Assembly (NCBI RefSeq): GCF_013369335.1
Contig: NZ_SZQJ01000004.1
Location: 310,001-374,000, forward strand
DNA: 64,000 bases
Direction: 5' to 3'
DNA from: Vibrio sp. JPW-9-11-11
Lineage (GTDB): Bacteria > Pseudomonadota > Gammaproteobacteria > Enterobacterales > Vibrionaceae
Shown here in pieces: positions 47,604 to 56,529 of the stretch. The notes under the pieces are model-generated. The model had not been told where the DNA came from and did not search any database. It saw only the letters and a program-made list of their open reading frames with translations. The stretch's first letter is position 1; each line of letters begins with the position of its first letter. Made by a program: the position numbers and the translations under genes.

Positions 47604-48379
47604 TGTACGTTGTTGAGTTGCAGTTTGAGTGTTTTGATAACACGACAGTTTCAGCGGTCGATAAGGCCATTAACGGTTTGATGGATGCTTTGCGTTATAA
47701 CGGCCAAGTGCTAGGGCGTGAATTTCCTATCGTGATGGGCGAGGGGGAGTTTTTTGTTCGGGTGGTTTGCCCAGAGCAGGACAGTTTGCACCCCAACTAT
47801 CACTCTGACTTTGTCAACGTGTGCTTGAATCGCCTAGCGAACGCGAGTTTATTGACACCAAAAATGCGCCTGCTCGGTCGTGATCTCAACTCCGAACAAG
47901 CCGCGGAAGAGGAGGCGCCGAGTTGGCAGGTGCTTTACACCACCTATGTGCATACCTGTTCCCCCCTGCGTAGCGGCGACACCTTATTACCGATCCCGCT
48001 GTATCGTAATCAAGCGACCTTAAATGGTGATCACAAAGCCGTTATTAAATGGCAAACCGAGTGGCAAGCGTGTGATGAGATACAGATGGCGGGAGGGTGC
48101 CGGGCCGAGCATGCGGCGCTGCATGAGATTTGTGATACCGACAGTGTGTTATTCAAACGTGGCTGGGACTTGCGAGGCCGGATTGAGTACCTGACTAAGA
48201 TTCCGACCTATTATTATCAATACCGAGTTGGAGGTCAGAGCCTCGCTGCAGAGAAAGCGCGTAAATGTCCTAAGTGTGGTGGCGAGTGGTTGGTTGAGCA
48301 GCCTCTGCATGATATTTTCCATTTTAAGTGCGACGAGTGTCGGCTTGTCTCCAATATTTCTTGGGATCACCTCAAGTAA
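47603..48379 (+). CDS. DUF2310 family zinc-ribbon protein
   Basis: 258-aa protein of the DUF2310 family. A C-terminal zinc ribbon is visible: KCPKCGGEWLVEQ ... FHFKCDECRLVSN (two CxxC pairs, residues about 220-250). Central conserved blocks are WQVLYTTYVHTCSPLRSGDTLLPIPLYR and DEIQMAGGCRAEHAALHEI. Function unknown. Its stop-start overlap with syd (TGATG) suggests a shared role or dosage, but the link is only positional. Confidence 0.88.
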   Translation: MYVVELQFECFDNTTVSAVDKAINGLMDALRYNGQVLGREFPIVMGEGEFFVRVVCPEQDSLHPNYHSDFVNVCLNRLANASLLTPKMRLLGRDLNSEQAAEEEAPSWQVLYTTYVHTCSPLRSGDTLLPIPLYRNQATLNGDHKAVIKWQTEWQACDEIQMAGGCRAEHAALHEICDTDSVLFKRGWDLRGRIEYLTKIPTYYYQYRVGGQSLAAEKARKCPKCGGEWLVEQPLHDIFHFKCDECRLVSNISWDHLK

Positions 48380-48396
48380 TCAAGTTTGATCCAATG

Positions 48397-48425
48397 TTAA
48401 AGACCCGCTTAGTGCGGGTCTTTAT
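48397..48425. terminator. Terminator between the DUF2310 and DUF2897 genes
   Basis: Stem AAAGACCCGC/GCGGGTCTTT with a TTAGT loop. It overlaps the 3' end of the DUF2897 gene on the opposite strand. Confidence 0.75.
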
Positions 48426-48588
48426 CTTGTTCACTCTCTTCCTCTTTGTCACTTTTAGGCGTGGAGTCTGATTTTTTGTTCATCTGGCCAAATTTCATAT
48501 TGGCGTTGTACTTGAGCGCCGCGATGTTGCCGATGACAACGCTCAGCACAACGAAGCTAATGACCCATGGGTTTGTCAGCAGTTCCAT
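48409..48588 (-). CDS. Small membrane protein, DUF2897
   Basis: 59-aa protein with one transmembrane helix (NPWVISFVVLSVVIGNIAAL) and a charged, Lys/Glu/Ser-rich cytoplasmic tail, the DUF2897 layout. Start ATG at 48588 overlaps the stop of the upstream peptidase gene by one base (TGATG), so it is coupled. Its last codons lie inside the terminator hairpin. Function unknown. Confidence 0.8.
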   Translation of the reverse strand: MELLTNPWVISFVVLSVVIGNIAALKYNANMKFGQMNKKSDSTPKSDKEEESEQDKDPH

Positions 48589-49271
48589 CACAGTCCTTGT
48601 TGAGAGATGTTACTAATAAACTGATTGTAGATCTTTTCCAGTAGGACGAACACTGTTTGCTTAGCCAAAATGGGCGCCGACATCAGTTGTTGCTCCAACA
48701 TGGCGATGTTTAGCTGCTGTAAACAGTCATAGGCGCTAGCGCTATGGCTGACGTGCCAAGGTTCGACCGCGACGCCGCCCAAATCACGAGCGTAGGGAAA
48801 GAAGAATCCATACTCATGCAAATGATCTTTCAACCACAAATAGAAGTTGTGTTGATGACCGGAAAGGTACTCCCATGGCTCGAGTAGAAGCTGCGTGCCT
48901 TGCGGTAGGCTAGTGCGGTCAAAGATATCGAAGTCTGTGCCCCAATGATGGCGGCTTGCGCCGGGCAGTGCAGACCAGCGCAGCACGGCCAAAACCAGCT
49001 GCTCTTGGCTAAGTGAGTGAATATCGAGAGGCTGGCTATTACTGTCGAGCACGGCACTTCGCCCCGAAAGTTTGTTGTTCCAAATCAGCCGTTGACGTTC
49101 AAAGTCACGAAAGCCGCTCGCGATGTGCAAGTCAAACCCCGCGTGCGCTGCCGCCTGCTTGAGCGCCAATAGATCTTGGCTCACTTGAGGGTGAACCAAG
49201 AAGCTTTTTTGCCCGACCACTGTCTCGATTAAGTGGTCGGTACTTTGCCCGGTCAGTTGCTCTGGCGTCAT
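48588..49271 (-). CDS. M15 family D-alanyl-D-alanine carboxypeptidase-like protein
   Basis: 227-aa zinc peptidase of the M15B (VanY/DacY) type. SGFRDFERQRLIWNNKLSG near residue 62 is the substrate block. The metal-binding SRHHWGTDFDIFD near 125 (SxHxxGxxxD) and the third ligand in VEPWHVSH near 183 are intact. No signal peptide is apparent from the chosen start, so it may act in the cytoplasm on recycled muropeptides. Alternatively the N-terminus is mis-set; upstream extension would overlap dapE. Start 3 nt after the dapE stop. Confidence 0.87.
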   Translation of the reverse strand: MTPEQLTGQSTDHLIETVVGQKSFLVHPQVSQDLLALKQAAAHAGFDLHIASGFRDFERQRLIWNNKLSGRSAVLDSNSQPLDIHSLSQEQLVLAVLRWSALPGASRHHWGTDFDIFDRTSLPQGTQLLLEPWEYLSGHQHNFYLWLKDHLHEYGFFFPYARDLGGVAVEPWHVSHSASAYDCLQQLNIAMLEQQLMSAPILAKQTVFVLLEKIYNQFISNISQQGL

Positions 49272-49273
49272 GG

Positions 49274-50407
49274 TTATGCGAGTAAGTTTTCCAATGTTTT
49301 TTGATACATCTTGGTGAGCTTCTCTAAATCTGCCACACAGACGCATTCGTTGACTTTATGAATCGTCGCGTTCACCGGTCCCAGTTCGACGACTTGCCCG
49401 CCCATTCGAGCAATAAAGCGACCATCTGAGGTGCCGCCAGTGGTGAGCAGTGCAGGCTTGGTTTGGTTCACACTATCAACAGCGTCGACCACGGCGTCTA
49501 GCAGCGCTCCGGTATCGGTTAAGAATGGGTCGCCGTTAAATGTCCACTTGAGCTGGTAATCCAAGTCGTGCTTATCCAGTGTTTCGGTCACACGTTGGAC
49601 AATCGCATCGTTGTTGAGCTCGGTGCTAAAGCGAAGATTGAACTGAACGTTGAACTCCCCCGGGATCACATTCGATGCCCCTGTCCCTGCGTGAACATTT
49701 GGGATTTGGAAGCTGGTGGGCGGAAAGTAATCGTTACCTTGGTCCCATTCGGTTGTAGCTAACTCATGGATAGCCAGCAAAGATTGATGCACAGGGTTGC
49801 GTGCCAAATGCGGATAAGCCACGTGGCCCTGCACGCCCTTGACCGTTAGGTCGCCGGTAATTGAACCGCGGCGACCGTTTTTCACCACATCGCCGACGAT
49901 TTCAGTACTGGATGGTTCGCCAACGATGCACATGTCGATGTTTTCACCGCGAGCCATCAATGTTTCCACCACACGCACGGTACCATTGATGAAGGGGCCT
50001 TCTTCATCTGAGGTGATCAAGAAACCGATTGAACCTTTGTGGTCGGGGTGCGCTGCGATGAACTGCTCTACCGCTACCACCATACTTGCGAGTGAGCCTT
50101 TCATATCGGCTGCGCCGCGGCCATACAGTAAGCCATCTTTAATGGTCGGTTCGAATGGTGCAGTATGCCAATGGTCGAGATTGCCCGCCGGAACCACATC
50201 AGTGTGACCAGCAAACGCAAACAGCGGCGATTGTGTACCGCGGCGGGCCCAAAAGTTGGTGGTGTCCTCAAACACCATGATTTCGATGTTGAAACCAAGC
50301 GCTTTGAGGCGGTCTATCATCACCTCTTGGCAGCCAGCATCTTCAGGTGTGACCGATTGGCGGCTAATTAAATCTTTTGCGAGAGCCAGAGTAGGGCTGT
50401 CTGTCAT
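49274..50407 (-). CDS. dapE: Succinyl-diaminopimelate desuccinylase
   Basis: 377-aa M20-family di-zinc hydrolase in the succinylase branch of lysine and meso-DAP synthesis. Metal ligands: [11 protein letters not shown] near residue 66, [13 protein letters not shown] near 98 (bridging Asp), [12 protein letters not shown] near 132 (catalytic Glu and ligand), GEPSSTE near 162, and the final His in [14 protein letters not shown] near 348. Length matches E. coli (375). Second gene of the leftward cluster arsC-like, dapE, M15, DUF2897. Confidence 0.97.
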   Translation of the reverse strand: MTDSPTLALAKDLISRQSVTPEDAGCQEVMIDRLKALGFNIEIMVFEDTTNFWARRGTQSPLFAFAGHTDVVPAGNLDHWHTAPFEPTIKDGLLYGRGAADMKGSLASMVVAVEQFIAAHPDHKGSIGFLITSDEEGPFINGTVRVVETLMARGENIDMCIVGEPSSTEIVGDVVKNGRRGSITGDLTVKGVQGHVAYPHLARNPVHQSLLAIHELATTEWDQGNDYFPPTSFQIPNVHAGTGASNVIPGEFNVQFNLRFSTELNNDAIVQRVTETLDKHDLDYQLKWTFNGDPFLTDTGALLDAVVDAVDSVNQTKPALLTTGGTSDGRFIARMGGQVVELGPVNATIHKVNECVCVADLEKLTKMYQKTLENLLA

Positions 50408-50428
50408 CCTTGAAATCCTTACAAAATA

Positions 50429-50776
50429 CTATGAAAAAATAGCGGCGTACTGGTCCGCTTTAAAACCAATGTAGTAGTCATTACCGATGACCAAAATCGG
50501 GCGCTTGATCATCGCAGGTTGCTCAATCAGCAGTGTAATGGCATTGGCTTCATTGAGCGTCTCTTTTTGCTCTTGAGTCAATTGACGATAAGTGGTGCCA
50601 CGTTTATTGAGTACGTTCTCCCAACCAAGCTGCTGACAGAAAGTCTCGACCAAGGCGGAGTCGATGCCTTGTTTACGGTAATCGTGAAAGTGGTACTCCA
50701 CTCCCTCTGCTTCGAGCCACTTTTTGGCTTTTTTAATCGTGTCGCAATTGGGAATGCCGTACAGGGTGATTGTCAT
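50429..50776 (-). CDS. yffB: ArsC/Spx family reductase (YffB-like)
   Basis: 115-aa thioredoxin-fold protein of the ArsC family. The single N-terminal catalytic Cys is in LYGIPNCDTIKKAKKWLE; LNKRGTTYRQL and MIKRPILVIGNDYYIGF are the other conserved blocks. E. coli YffB, also just upstream of dapE, uses glutathione; a physiological substrate is not settled. Arsenate reduction is unlikely without ars genes nearby. 21 nt separate it from dapE. Confidence 0.92.
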   Translation of the reverse strand: MTITLYGIPNCDTIKKAKKWLEAEGVEYHFHDYRKQGIDSALVETFCQQLGWENVLNKRGTTYRQLTQEQKETLNEANAITLLIEQPAMIKRPILVIGNDYYIGFKADQYAAIFS

Positions 50777-50981
50777 AATGAAACCTTTGAAAGTGACTTT
50801 TATATCGTTGTTTGTCGCATCCTAGCAGGAAGTGTTCGGCGAGACAAAAGTGTGATAGATATATTTTATTGGCTAAAAAAAATCATTTCCCATGGTGAGC
50901 GATCGTAGAGTTTTTGATCGAACGCAACACATGACAGTGCAAAACAGAAATAATGACTCTAGAAATTTATAGGAGGTATCA

Positions 50982-51269
50982 ATGGAATTGAGTCCTGTTT
51001 TTGCGAGGCGCTTATATCTTGCCCTGCTGGTAGAAAACTTAGACAGGCCAAATGTGCCTAAACTCATCGAGCAAACAGGTTGGCCACGTCGTACTATTCA
51101 AGACGTTATCAAAGCCTTGCCCGGTATTGGCATTGAGTTGATGTTCGTGCAAGACGGACGTCGTCACAATGACGGTTATTATCAGTTGTCGGACTGGGGA
51201 CCGTTTGACAGCCAATGGGTAATAGAGAGACAGTCCGATATTGCGGCTAGCTTAGGCTTTCAGGCATAA
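50982..51269 (+). CDS. Winged helix-turn-helix domain protein
   Basis: 95-aa protein I cannot name precisely. Residues about 8-45 form an HTH (LYLALLVENLDRPNVPKLIEQTGWPRRTIQDVIKALPGIGI) with TIQD in the recognition helix, followed by a wing (LMFVQDGRRHNDGYYQLSDWG). It looks like a small DNA-binding regulator found in vibrios. AGGAGG at ideal spacing precedes the ATG. Monocistronic, ending at a strong terminator. Confidence 0.78.
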   Translation: MELSPVFARRLYLALLVENLDRPNVPKLIEQTGWPRRTIQDVIKALPGIGIELMFVQDGRRHNDGYYQLSDWGPFDSQWVIERQSDIAASLGFQA

Positions 51270-51282
51270 AGGGAATCTAGAC

Positions 51283-51316
51283 AAAAAACCTAGCGAACAT
51301 TCGCTAGGTTTTTTTG
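51283..51316. terminator. Bidirectional terminator between the wHTH gene and the lipoprotein gene
   Basis: Stem AACCTAGCGA/TCGCTAGGTT with ACAT loop, six A on the left and seven T on the right. Confidence 0.9.
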
Positions 51317-51321
51317 TGTTG

Positions 51322-51672
51322 TCACTCAGGGGGAGGGCAAGAGTAGGCGCTGCCCATTAGCGTGAATGAGGTGACAAAGTTTTGTGAATGGTTGACCGAA
51401 ACCGTGTTAGCTCCCAAGTTATGAGCGCGATTCTTGATGTCGTTCAACGCGCCTTGTACCAAAGAGTCATTAGGGAAAAACAGGTAGCTATACCAATGGC
51501 CTTCACTCCCCGTCACTTCACCCAGCCATTGACATTGTTCAGGATTAAACTGGCTGTCCATTCTCAAGTGAACCTGATCTGCCGCTGGCTCTAACAGGGT
51601 GTCAGGCGTGACACATCCTACGAGTGCGCCGCTGATGGTCAGCACCAGTAGCGATTTAATTTTGACTGACAT
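51322..51672 (-). CDS. DUF4156 lipoprotein
   Basis: 116-aa predicted lipoprotein. The signal peptide KIKSLLVLTISGALVGC ends in the lipobox LVGC, with lipidation at the Cys near residue 20. The mature part has the DUF4156 features CQWLGEVTGSEG and NDIKNRAHNLGANTVSVN, with a further Cys close to the C-terminus. Asp is not at +2, so outer-membrane sorting is likely. Function unknown. Overlaps the upstream DUF2956 gene by 17 nt. Confidence 0.85.
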   Translation of the reverse strand: MSVKIKSLLVLTISGALVGCVTPDTLLEPAADQVHLRMDSQFNPEQCQWLGEVTGSEGHWYSYLFFPNDSLVQGALNDIKNRAHNLGANTVSVNHSQNFVTSFTLMGSAYSCPPPE

Positions 51673-52000
51673 AGACCAAAAATCCTATCCAACTAACGAT
51701 GAGCAGTATCCAAGCAAGCCGTCCATCATTCTGCTTTTGTTCCGTCACTGTGCTTGACTGTGTGGGTGACACTTCAGCCGCAGGTGAGGACGCTTGTTTG
51801 GCTTTGTGAGCTTTTTTCTTGGCTTTATTGGCTTGCCGTGCGCGCTCTTTTTGTTGCTTTTTATATTGTGCGATGCCTTTTTCAATCCCTTGGGCGATCA
51901 AGCGCGTTTGTTCTTTGGTTTGTCCAGGTTTTTGGGTCGCCTTGGCAATTTTAAACGCCTCTTGTTGAGTCTCAACAGAGGGGACGGTTTTGTGCTTCAT
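51656..52000 (-). CDS. DUF2956 family protein
   Basis: 114-aa protein. The N-terminal basic region SVETQQEAFKIAKATQKPGQTKEQTRLIAQGIEKGIAQYKKQQKERARQ is the DUF2956 core. It is followed by a Lys/Ala-rich segment, a Ser/Thr-rich spacer and a C-terminal transmembrane helix (LAWILLIVSWIGFLVYV), a tail-anchor-like arrangement. Function unknown. The start at MKHKTVPSVETQQ was chosen over a longer in-frame extension because that part lacks family features. Confidence 0.8.
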   Translation of the reverse strand: MKHKTVPSVETQQEAFKIAKATQKPGQTKEQTRLIAQGIEKGIAQYKKQQKERARQANKAKKKAHKAKQASSPAAEVSPTQSSTVTEQKQNDGRLAWILLIVSWIGFLVYVSQN

Positions 52001-52207
52001 TGAGATACGCCTTGCTGATTCATTTAAGCCATATCCTAACACGATATCGCGATGAAGCATGAAGATTGATGCTAGTGAACACGGTGTCATGATTGCTGCT
52101 TTGACCTAATGTATCTAGCCTTATCCCTTTATTGCTTCTACGCCACAAGACAAAAATTTGATAGAAAATAGCGTTACTTGGGGTAAAGTGGTCATAGAAC
52201 AACGACA

Positions 52208-52681
52208 GTGAAAGAAGTCCTAGTGCGCTACGCAATCGAACAATATGATAAACACGGCTACCTCAAAGCGCCCAAGTTACTCTGGTTAGGCTGGTTCTTG
52301 TTGGCTAAAGCTTGGGTGGTGTTTGTCGTCGCAGGTGCTAGTCGAGAAAGCGGCAGTAAAATCCTGGCGATTATCTATCCCGATCAGACCATGCTCTATT
52401 TAGGTTTAGTTATGGGAATACCGAGCCTTGTTCTGATGTGGCTATTTGGTCTGCGCAACCCTGAGCGACGTATCATAACGCGTCTCGTCGAGTGGGGCCG
52501 TTCGATTACCCTACTGACCGCTTGTGCTCAACTTGTGCAAGCGGCTTATCATGTCTATCTGGCGCATGGGGCGTTTAGTTGGGCAAATGGCGTCGTGATG
52601 TTACTTTTGCTCTGGTTTATCCTCTACGTGATCAATAGCCGCAGTGTCAGAGACAGCTTTATAGCACCACCTATGATGTGA
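52208..52681 (+). CDS. DUF2919 family inner-membrane protein (YfeZ-like)
   Basis: 157-aa protein with four predicted transmembrane helices: LLWLGWFLLAKAWVVFVVA, MLYLGLVMGIPSLVLMWLF, SITLLTACAQLVQAAYHVYL and GVVMLLLLWFILYVI. The DUF2919 N-terminal pattern YDKHGYLKAPKLLWLGWFLLAKAW is clear. The GTG start is inferred. E. coli YfeZ is the likely homologue, also near yfeX (DyP peroxidase), which matches the next gene here. Function unknown. Confidence 0.85.
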   Translation: MKEVLVRYAIEQYDKHGYLKAPKLLWLGWFLLAKAWVVFVVAGASRESGSKILAIIYPDQTMLYLGLVMGIPSLVLMWLFGLRNPERRIITRLVEWGRSITLLTACAQLVQAAYHVYLAHGAFSWANGVVMLLLLWFILYVINSRSVRDSFIAPPMM

Positions 52682-52763
52682 TAAAACCAAGCGATGATCA
52701 GCGTCAATATGTTGTGAGTCAAACCGAATACACTGAGCCAAAAACAACAAATGAGGAGTAATC

Positions 52764-53666
52764 ATGTCACAGTTTCAAAGCGCAATTCTCCCTGAAGCAG
52801 GCCCTTTTGCGCAATTTACCTTGCTCAAGGTGACACATAATCCACATCAGGTGCTTGAACAATTGCAGGCATTACCCGCTCTGGTTGATGAGTTAAACCG
52901 TCAGCAACCCGGAGCGCAGTTAACCGTGTCGATTGCTTTTACCAAAGCGTTTTGGCTCCAATTAAATCAACCTATGCCGAGTGAGTTGATTGATTTTCCT
53001 GTATTGGGGCAAGGTGAGGTCGTGGCACCAAGCTCAGATGTCGATGTGTTGATCCATTGTCATTCTCAGCGTCATGATCTGCATTTTTACCTATTGCGTA
53101 AGCTGATGGAACAAGTCAGTGATAGCGTTGCGGTTGTGGATGAAACTTACGCCTATCGCTACCTAGACTCACGCGATTTGACCGAGTTTGTCGATGGCAC
53201 CGAAAATCCTAAAGCAGAGCAACGACAAGAAGTCGCCATCATTCCAAACGGAGAATTTGCCGGGGGCAGCTACGTCATGGTGCAACGCTTTGTGCATAAC
53301 CTGCCCGCTTGGAATCGCTTAAATGTCTCGGCGCAAGAGAAAGTCATTGGCCGCACTAAGCCAGACTCGATTGAACTCGACGATGTCCCAGCTGCATCTC
53401 ACGTAGGGCGAGTGGATATTAAAGAAGAAGGCAAAGGGCTTAAGATTGTTCGCCACAGCTTGCCATACGGTAGCGTGTCGGGTGAGCATGGTCTGCTGTT
53501 TATCGCTTACTGCCACACCTTACATAACTTTAGCGCCATGCTGGAAAGCATGTACGGTGTGACCGATGGAAAAACCGATCAGTTGTTGCGCTTTACCAGC
53601 GCCGTCACGGGGGCGTACTTCTTTGCGCCATCTGTGCCGATGCTGCAGGCATTGAAAGTCAAGTAA
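52764..53666 (+). CDS. yfeX: Dye-decolourising-type (DyP) heme peroxidase, YfeX-like
   Basis: 300-aa DyP peroxidase of the bacterial B class (YfeX). The family motif FVDGTENPKAEQR near residue 148 (GxxDG form) includes the distal Asp. The proximal heme His is likely in LKIVRHSLPYGSVSGEHG near 225, with a nearby Arg. No signal peptide, so it is cytosolic. E. coli YfeX oxidises porphyrinogens, with a disputed role in heme iron release. GAGGAG precedes the ATG. Ends at a terminator next to the flagellin promoter. Confidence 0.94.
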   Translation: MSQFQSAILPEAGPFAQFTLLKVTHNPHQVLEQLQALPALVDELNRQQPGAQLTVSIAFTKAFWLQLNQPMPSELIDFPVLGQGEVVAPSSDVDVLIHCHSQRHDLHFYLLRKLMEQVSDSVAVVDETYAYRYLDSRDLTEFVDGTENPKAEQRQEVAIIPNGEFAGGSYVMVQRFVHNLPAWNRLNVSAQEKVIGRTKPDSIELDDVPAASHVGRVDIKEEGKGLKIVRHSLPYGSVSGEHGLLFIAYCHTLHNFSAMLESMYGVTDGKTDQLLRFTSAVTGAYFFAPSVPMLQALKVK

Positions 53667-53691
53667 CCGACTGATTAGTGAATTATTTTGT

Positions 53692-53719
53692 TAGCCGAGC
53701 CATTGCGCTCGGCTTTTTT
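53692..53719 (+). terminator. Terminator after yfeX
   Basis: Stem AGCCGAGC/GCTCGGCT with loop CATTGC and six T. It ends only 11 bp before the flagellin promoter -35. Confidence 0.88.
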
Positions 53720-53730
53720 GTATTTGCCAT

Positions 53731-53756
53731 TAAAGTAATTCGCATTGTGCCGATAC
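53731..53756 (+). promoter_or_regulatory. Sigma-28 promoter of flagellin 1
   Basis: TAAA-N14-GCCGATAC, about 33 bp before the flagellin start at 53789. A near match to TAAA-N15-GCCGATAA. Confidence 0.72.
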
Positions 53757-53788
53757 AGAGAGTAACCCTTTGGAGGATCGTGTTATCT

Positions 53789-54922
53789 ATGGCTATTACT
53801 GTGAATACCAATGTTTCAGCAATGACAGCGCAGCGTCACTTGACGACGGCGACGGATTTGTTGAACCAATCACTGGAGAGGCTCTCTTCAGGGTATCGCA
53901 TTAACAGCGCCAAAGATGATGCCGCTGGGCTGCAGATTTCTAATCGTCTTGAATCACAAATGAGTGGGCTAGACGTCGCGATGAGAAATGCCAATGATGG
54001 GATCTCGATTATGCAGACCGCTGAAGGGGCGATGAACGAGAGTACCAATATACTGCAACGTATGCGCGAGCTCTCGTTGCAATCCGCCAACGGCTCAAAC
54101 AGCCGTGCAGAGCGTGATGCCTTGCAAGAAGAAATGGCGGCTTTAAACGACGAATTGAATAGAATTGCCGAAACCACCTCTTTTGGTGGTCGAAAATTGC
54201 TCAGTGGCTCGTTTGCTTCCTCATCATTCCAGATTGGTGCCAGCTCAGGTGAAGCGGTACAAGTGTCACTGAAAAACATGCGCTCAGACAGTTTGGATAT
54301 GGGTGGCTTTAGTTACGTTGCCGGAAACGCTGCGGGGAGTGATTGGCAAGTGAGTCAAGGTAATCGCATGCTGATGATGCAGTACACCAATGCTCAAGGT
54401 CAGCAAGAGACAATTAAGATAGAAGCCAAAGTCGGTGACGACATCGAAGAATTGGCGACCTACATTAATGGTCAAACAGATAAGCTCTCCGCATCAGTGA
54501 ACGAAGAAGGCCAACTGCAACTCTTTATGGCGGGTAAGGAAACCGCTGGCACGCTCTCATTTTCGGGGAGTTTAGCCAATGCGCTAAATATCAATCTTAA
54601 GGGGTACGAGGCAGTCGACAACCTCGACATTTCAAAGGTGGGTGGCGCACAGCGTGCTGTGTCGGTGATCGATACCGCCCTCAATTATGTCGACAGTCAT
54701 CGAGCTGAGCTAGGCGCGATGCAAAATCGCTTTAATCACGCGATCAATAATCTATCTAATGTGAATGAGAACCTGTCTGCATCAAACAGTCGTATTAAAG
54801 ATACCGATTACGCCAAAGAGACCACTCAGCTGGTCAAACAACAAATTCTGCAGCAAGTCAGTACATCGATTTTGGCTCAGGCGAAGCAACAACCGAATCT
54901 CGCTTTAACCTTATTAGGCTAA
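53789..54922 (+). CDS. flaF: Polar flagellin 1 (flaF-like)
   Basis: 377-aa flagellin. The N-terminal coiled coil D0/D1 ([20 protein letters not shown] ... [27 protein letters not shown]) and the C-terminal D1/D0 ([44 protein letters not shown]) are conserved, while the middle differs from the two paralogues downstream. Several deviations ([27 protein letters not shown]) make it the most divergent of the three. The start at 53789 is the flagellin start; a 37-residue in-frame extension covers the promoter and is not real. Symbol by position (flaF-flaB-flaA, or flaE-flaD-flaB in V. cholerae naming). Codon use is less optimised than in the next gene. Confidence 0.95.
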   Translation: MAITVNTNVSAMTAQRHLTTATDLLNQSLERLSSGYRINSAKDDAAGLQISNRLESQMSGLDVAMRNANDGISIMQTAEGAMNESTNILQRMRELSLQSANGSNSRAERDALQEEMAALNDELNRIAETTSFGGRKLLSGSFASSSFQIGASSGEAVQVSLKNMRSDSLDMGGFSYVAGNAAGSDWQVSQGNRMLMMQYTNAQGQQETIKIEAKVGDDIEELATYINGQTDKLSASVNEEGQLQLFMAGKETAGTLSFSGSLANALNINLKGYEAVDNLDISKVGGAQRAVSVIDTALNYVDSHRAELGAMQNRFNHAINNLSNVNENLSASNSRIKDTDYAKETTQLVKQQILQQVSTSILAQAKQQPNLALTLLG

Positions 54923-55057
54923 TTGTCAAAAAAGAGAAAGGTATCGACAAGCGGACATAAAGCTTTAGTAAAAAAATCGGCTTTTTAACGATTTTTGTTT
55001 GTTGGTCACGCTTTCTCTTCCAAACCAATTTTTTTCAGAAAATTCTCAAAAAAAGAC

Positions 55058-55084
55058 TCAAGGTTTCGAAAACCGTGCCGTTAA
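55058..55084 (+). promoter_or_regulatory. Sigma-28 promoter of flagellin 2
   Basis: TCAA-N15-GCCGTTAA, with a perfect spacer and a -10 one base from consensus, about 85 bp before the start at 55169. Confidence 0.6.
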
Positions 55085-55114
55085 TAAAAGTAACTTTTGA
55101 GAGAACTAGCTTGG

Positions 55115-55150
55115 TTTTCCGAGACGTCGGAAACCGGAAACATCGGAAAA
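55115..55150 (+). repeat. 5'-UTR hairpin before flagellin 2
   Basis: TTTTCCGA (55115-55122) pairs perfectly with TCGGAAAA (55143-55150); an inner GACGTC palindrome lies between. It ends 18 bp before the start codon, next to the ribosome-binding site, and may affect mRNA stability or translation. Confidence 0.5.
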
Positions 55151-55168
55151 TCAAACGGAGAAATCACC

Positions 55169-56302
55169 ATGGCAGTGAATGTAAACACTAACGTAGCAGC
55201 AATGACAGCACAGCGTTACCTAAATAGCGCAAACAACGCCCAACAAGGTTCAATGGAGCGTTTGTCATCAGGCTTTAAGATCAACAGTGCAAAAGACGAT
55301 GCAGCGGGTCTACAAATTTCGAACCGTTTGAATGTTCAAAGCCGCGGTCTTGACGTTGCAGTACGTAACGCGAACGACGGTATCTCTATCGCGCAGACTG
55401 CTGAAGGTGCGATGAATGAGACAACTAACATTCTGCAACGTATGCGTGACCTATTGCTACAATCGGCAAACGGCTCAAACTCTAAATCTGAGCGTGTCGC
55501 GATTCAAGAAGAAGTCACTGCGCTGAATGACGAACTAAACCGTATCGCAGAAACAACCTCTTTTGGTGGTAACAAACTGCTTAACGGTACCTTCTCAACC
55601 AAGTCTTTCCAAATTGGTGCAGACAACGGTGAAGCGGTGATGCTTTCACTTAACGATATGCGCTCTGACAACGTAGGCATGGGTGGTACTAGCTACCAAG
55701 CTGCGGAAGGCAAAGACAAAAACTGGACAGTAACAGCAGGTTCTAACGACCTAGCGATCACTTTGACTGATAAAGATGGTCAAGAGCAAACTATCAATAT
55801 CAACGCTAAAGAAGGCGACGATATTGAAGAGCTAGCGACTTACATCAACGGTCAAACAGATATGGTGAAAGCCTCTGTAAACGAAGATGGTCAGCTACAA
55901 GTGTTTGCTGGTGCGAACAAAGTTGATGGCGCAGTGTCATTCGCTGGTGGTCTAGCAGGCGAGCTAAACATGGGCGAAGGCAAAGCAGTCACAGTAGACA
56001 CCATCGATGTAACGTCTGTGGGTGGGGCTCAAGAGTCTGTGGCTATCGTTGATGCGGCGCTACAATATGTAGACAGCCACCGTGCGGAGCTGGGTGCATT
56101 CCAAAACCGCTTCAACCACGCGATCAACAACTTAGATAACATCAATGAGAACGTGAACGCATCGAAGAGCCGTATCAAAGATACCGACTTCGCGAAAGAA
56201 ACAACGGCATTGACCAAGTCGCAAATTCTTTCTCAAGCTTCAAGCTCTATTCTTGCTCAAGCCAAACAGGCGCCAAACTCGGCACTCAGCCTACTCGGTT
56301 AA
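55169..56302 (+). CDS. flaB: Polar flagellin 2 (flaB-like)
   Basis: 377-aa flagellin subunit of the sheathed polar filament. N-terminal [20 protein letters not shown] and C-terminal [44 protein letters not shown] match Vibrio flagellin ends. The central region is Gly/Asp-rich. Codon use is strongly biased to the codons of highly expressed genes, unlike flagellin 1, suggesting a major subunit. The start at 55169 follows CGGAG. Ends at a strong terminator, so it is its own transcript. Confidence 0.96.
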   Translation: MAVNVNTNVAAMTAQRYLNSANNAQQGSMERLSSGFKINSAKDDAAGLQISNRLNVQSRGLDVAVRNANDGISIAQTAEGAMNETTNILQRMRDLLLQSANGSNSKSERVAIQEEVTALNDELNRIAETTSFGGNKLLNGTFSTKSFQIGADNGEAVMLSLNDMRSDNVGMGGTSYQAAEGKDKNWTVTAGSNDLAITLTDKDGQEQTININAKEGDDIEELATYINGQTDMVKASVNEDGQLQVFAGANKVDGAVSFAGGLAGELNMGEGKAVTVDTIDVTSVGGAQESVAIVDAALQYVDSHRAELGAFQNRFNHAINNLDNINENVNASKSRIKDTDFAKETTALTKSQILSQASSSILAQAKQAPNSALSLLG

Positions 56303-56314
56303 TCAAGACCTTAA

Positions 56315-56347
56315 GAAAAAAATCCAGCTTCGGCTGGATTTTTTTGT
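56315..56347 (+). terminator. Terminator after flagellin 2
   Basis: Stem AATCCAGC/GCTGGATT with TTCG tetraloop, A-rich before and seven T after. Confidence 0.92.
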
Positions 56348-56422
56348 TTCTAGTAACTGTTTGATTTAAATCGCTATATTTTATTTTGAGCAAAAAAGTT
56401 GCGAAAAAGTTTAATTTTTCTC

Positions 56423-56449
56423 TAAAGGTATTTTTTAGTGGGCCGTTAA
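56423..56449 (+). promoter_or_regulatory. Sigma-28 promoter of flagellin 3
   Basis: TAAA-N15-GCCGTTAA, seven of eight bases of the -10 and a full -35, about 80 bp before the start. Confidence 0.75.
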
Positions 56450-56529
56450 AGGACTGAGAGAAATGAGATGTGTTGATGCGAGGTGAGAGACGCTGAAACA
56501 CATCACCCTAATGCCTAAGGAGATCAAAT

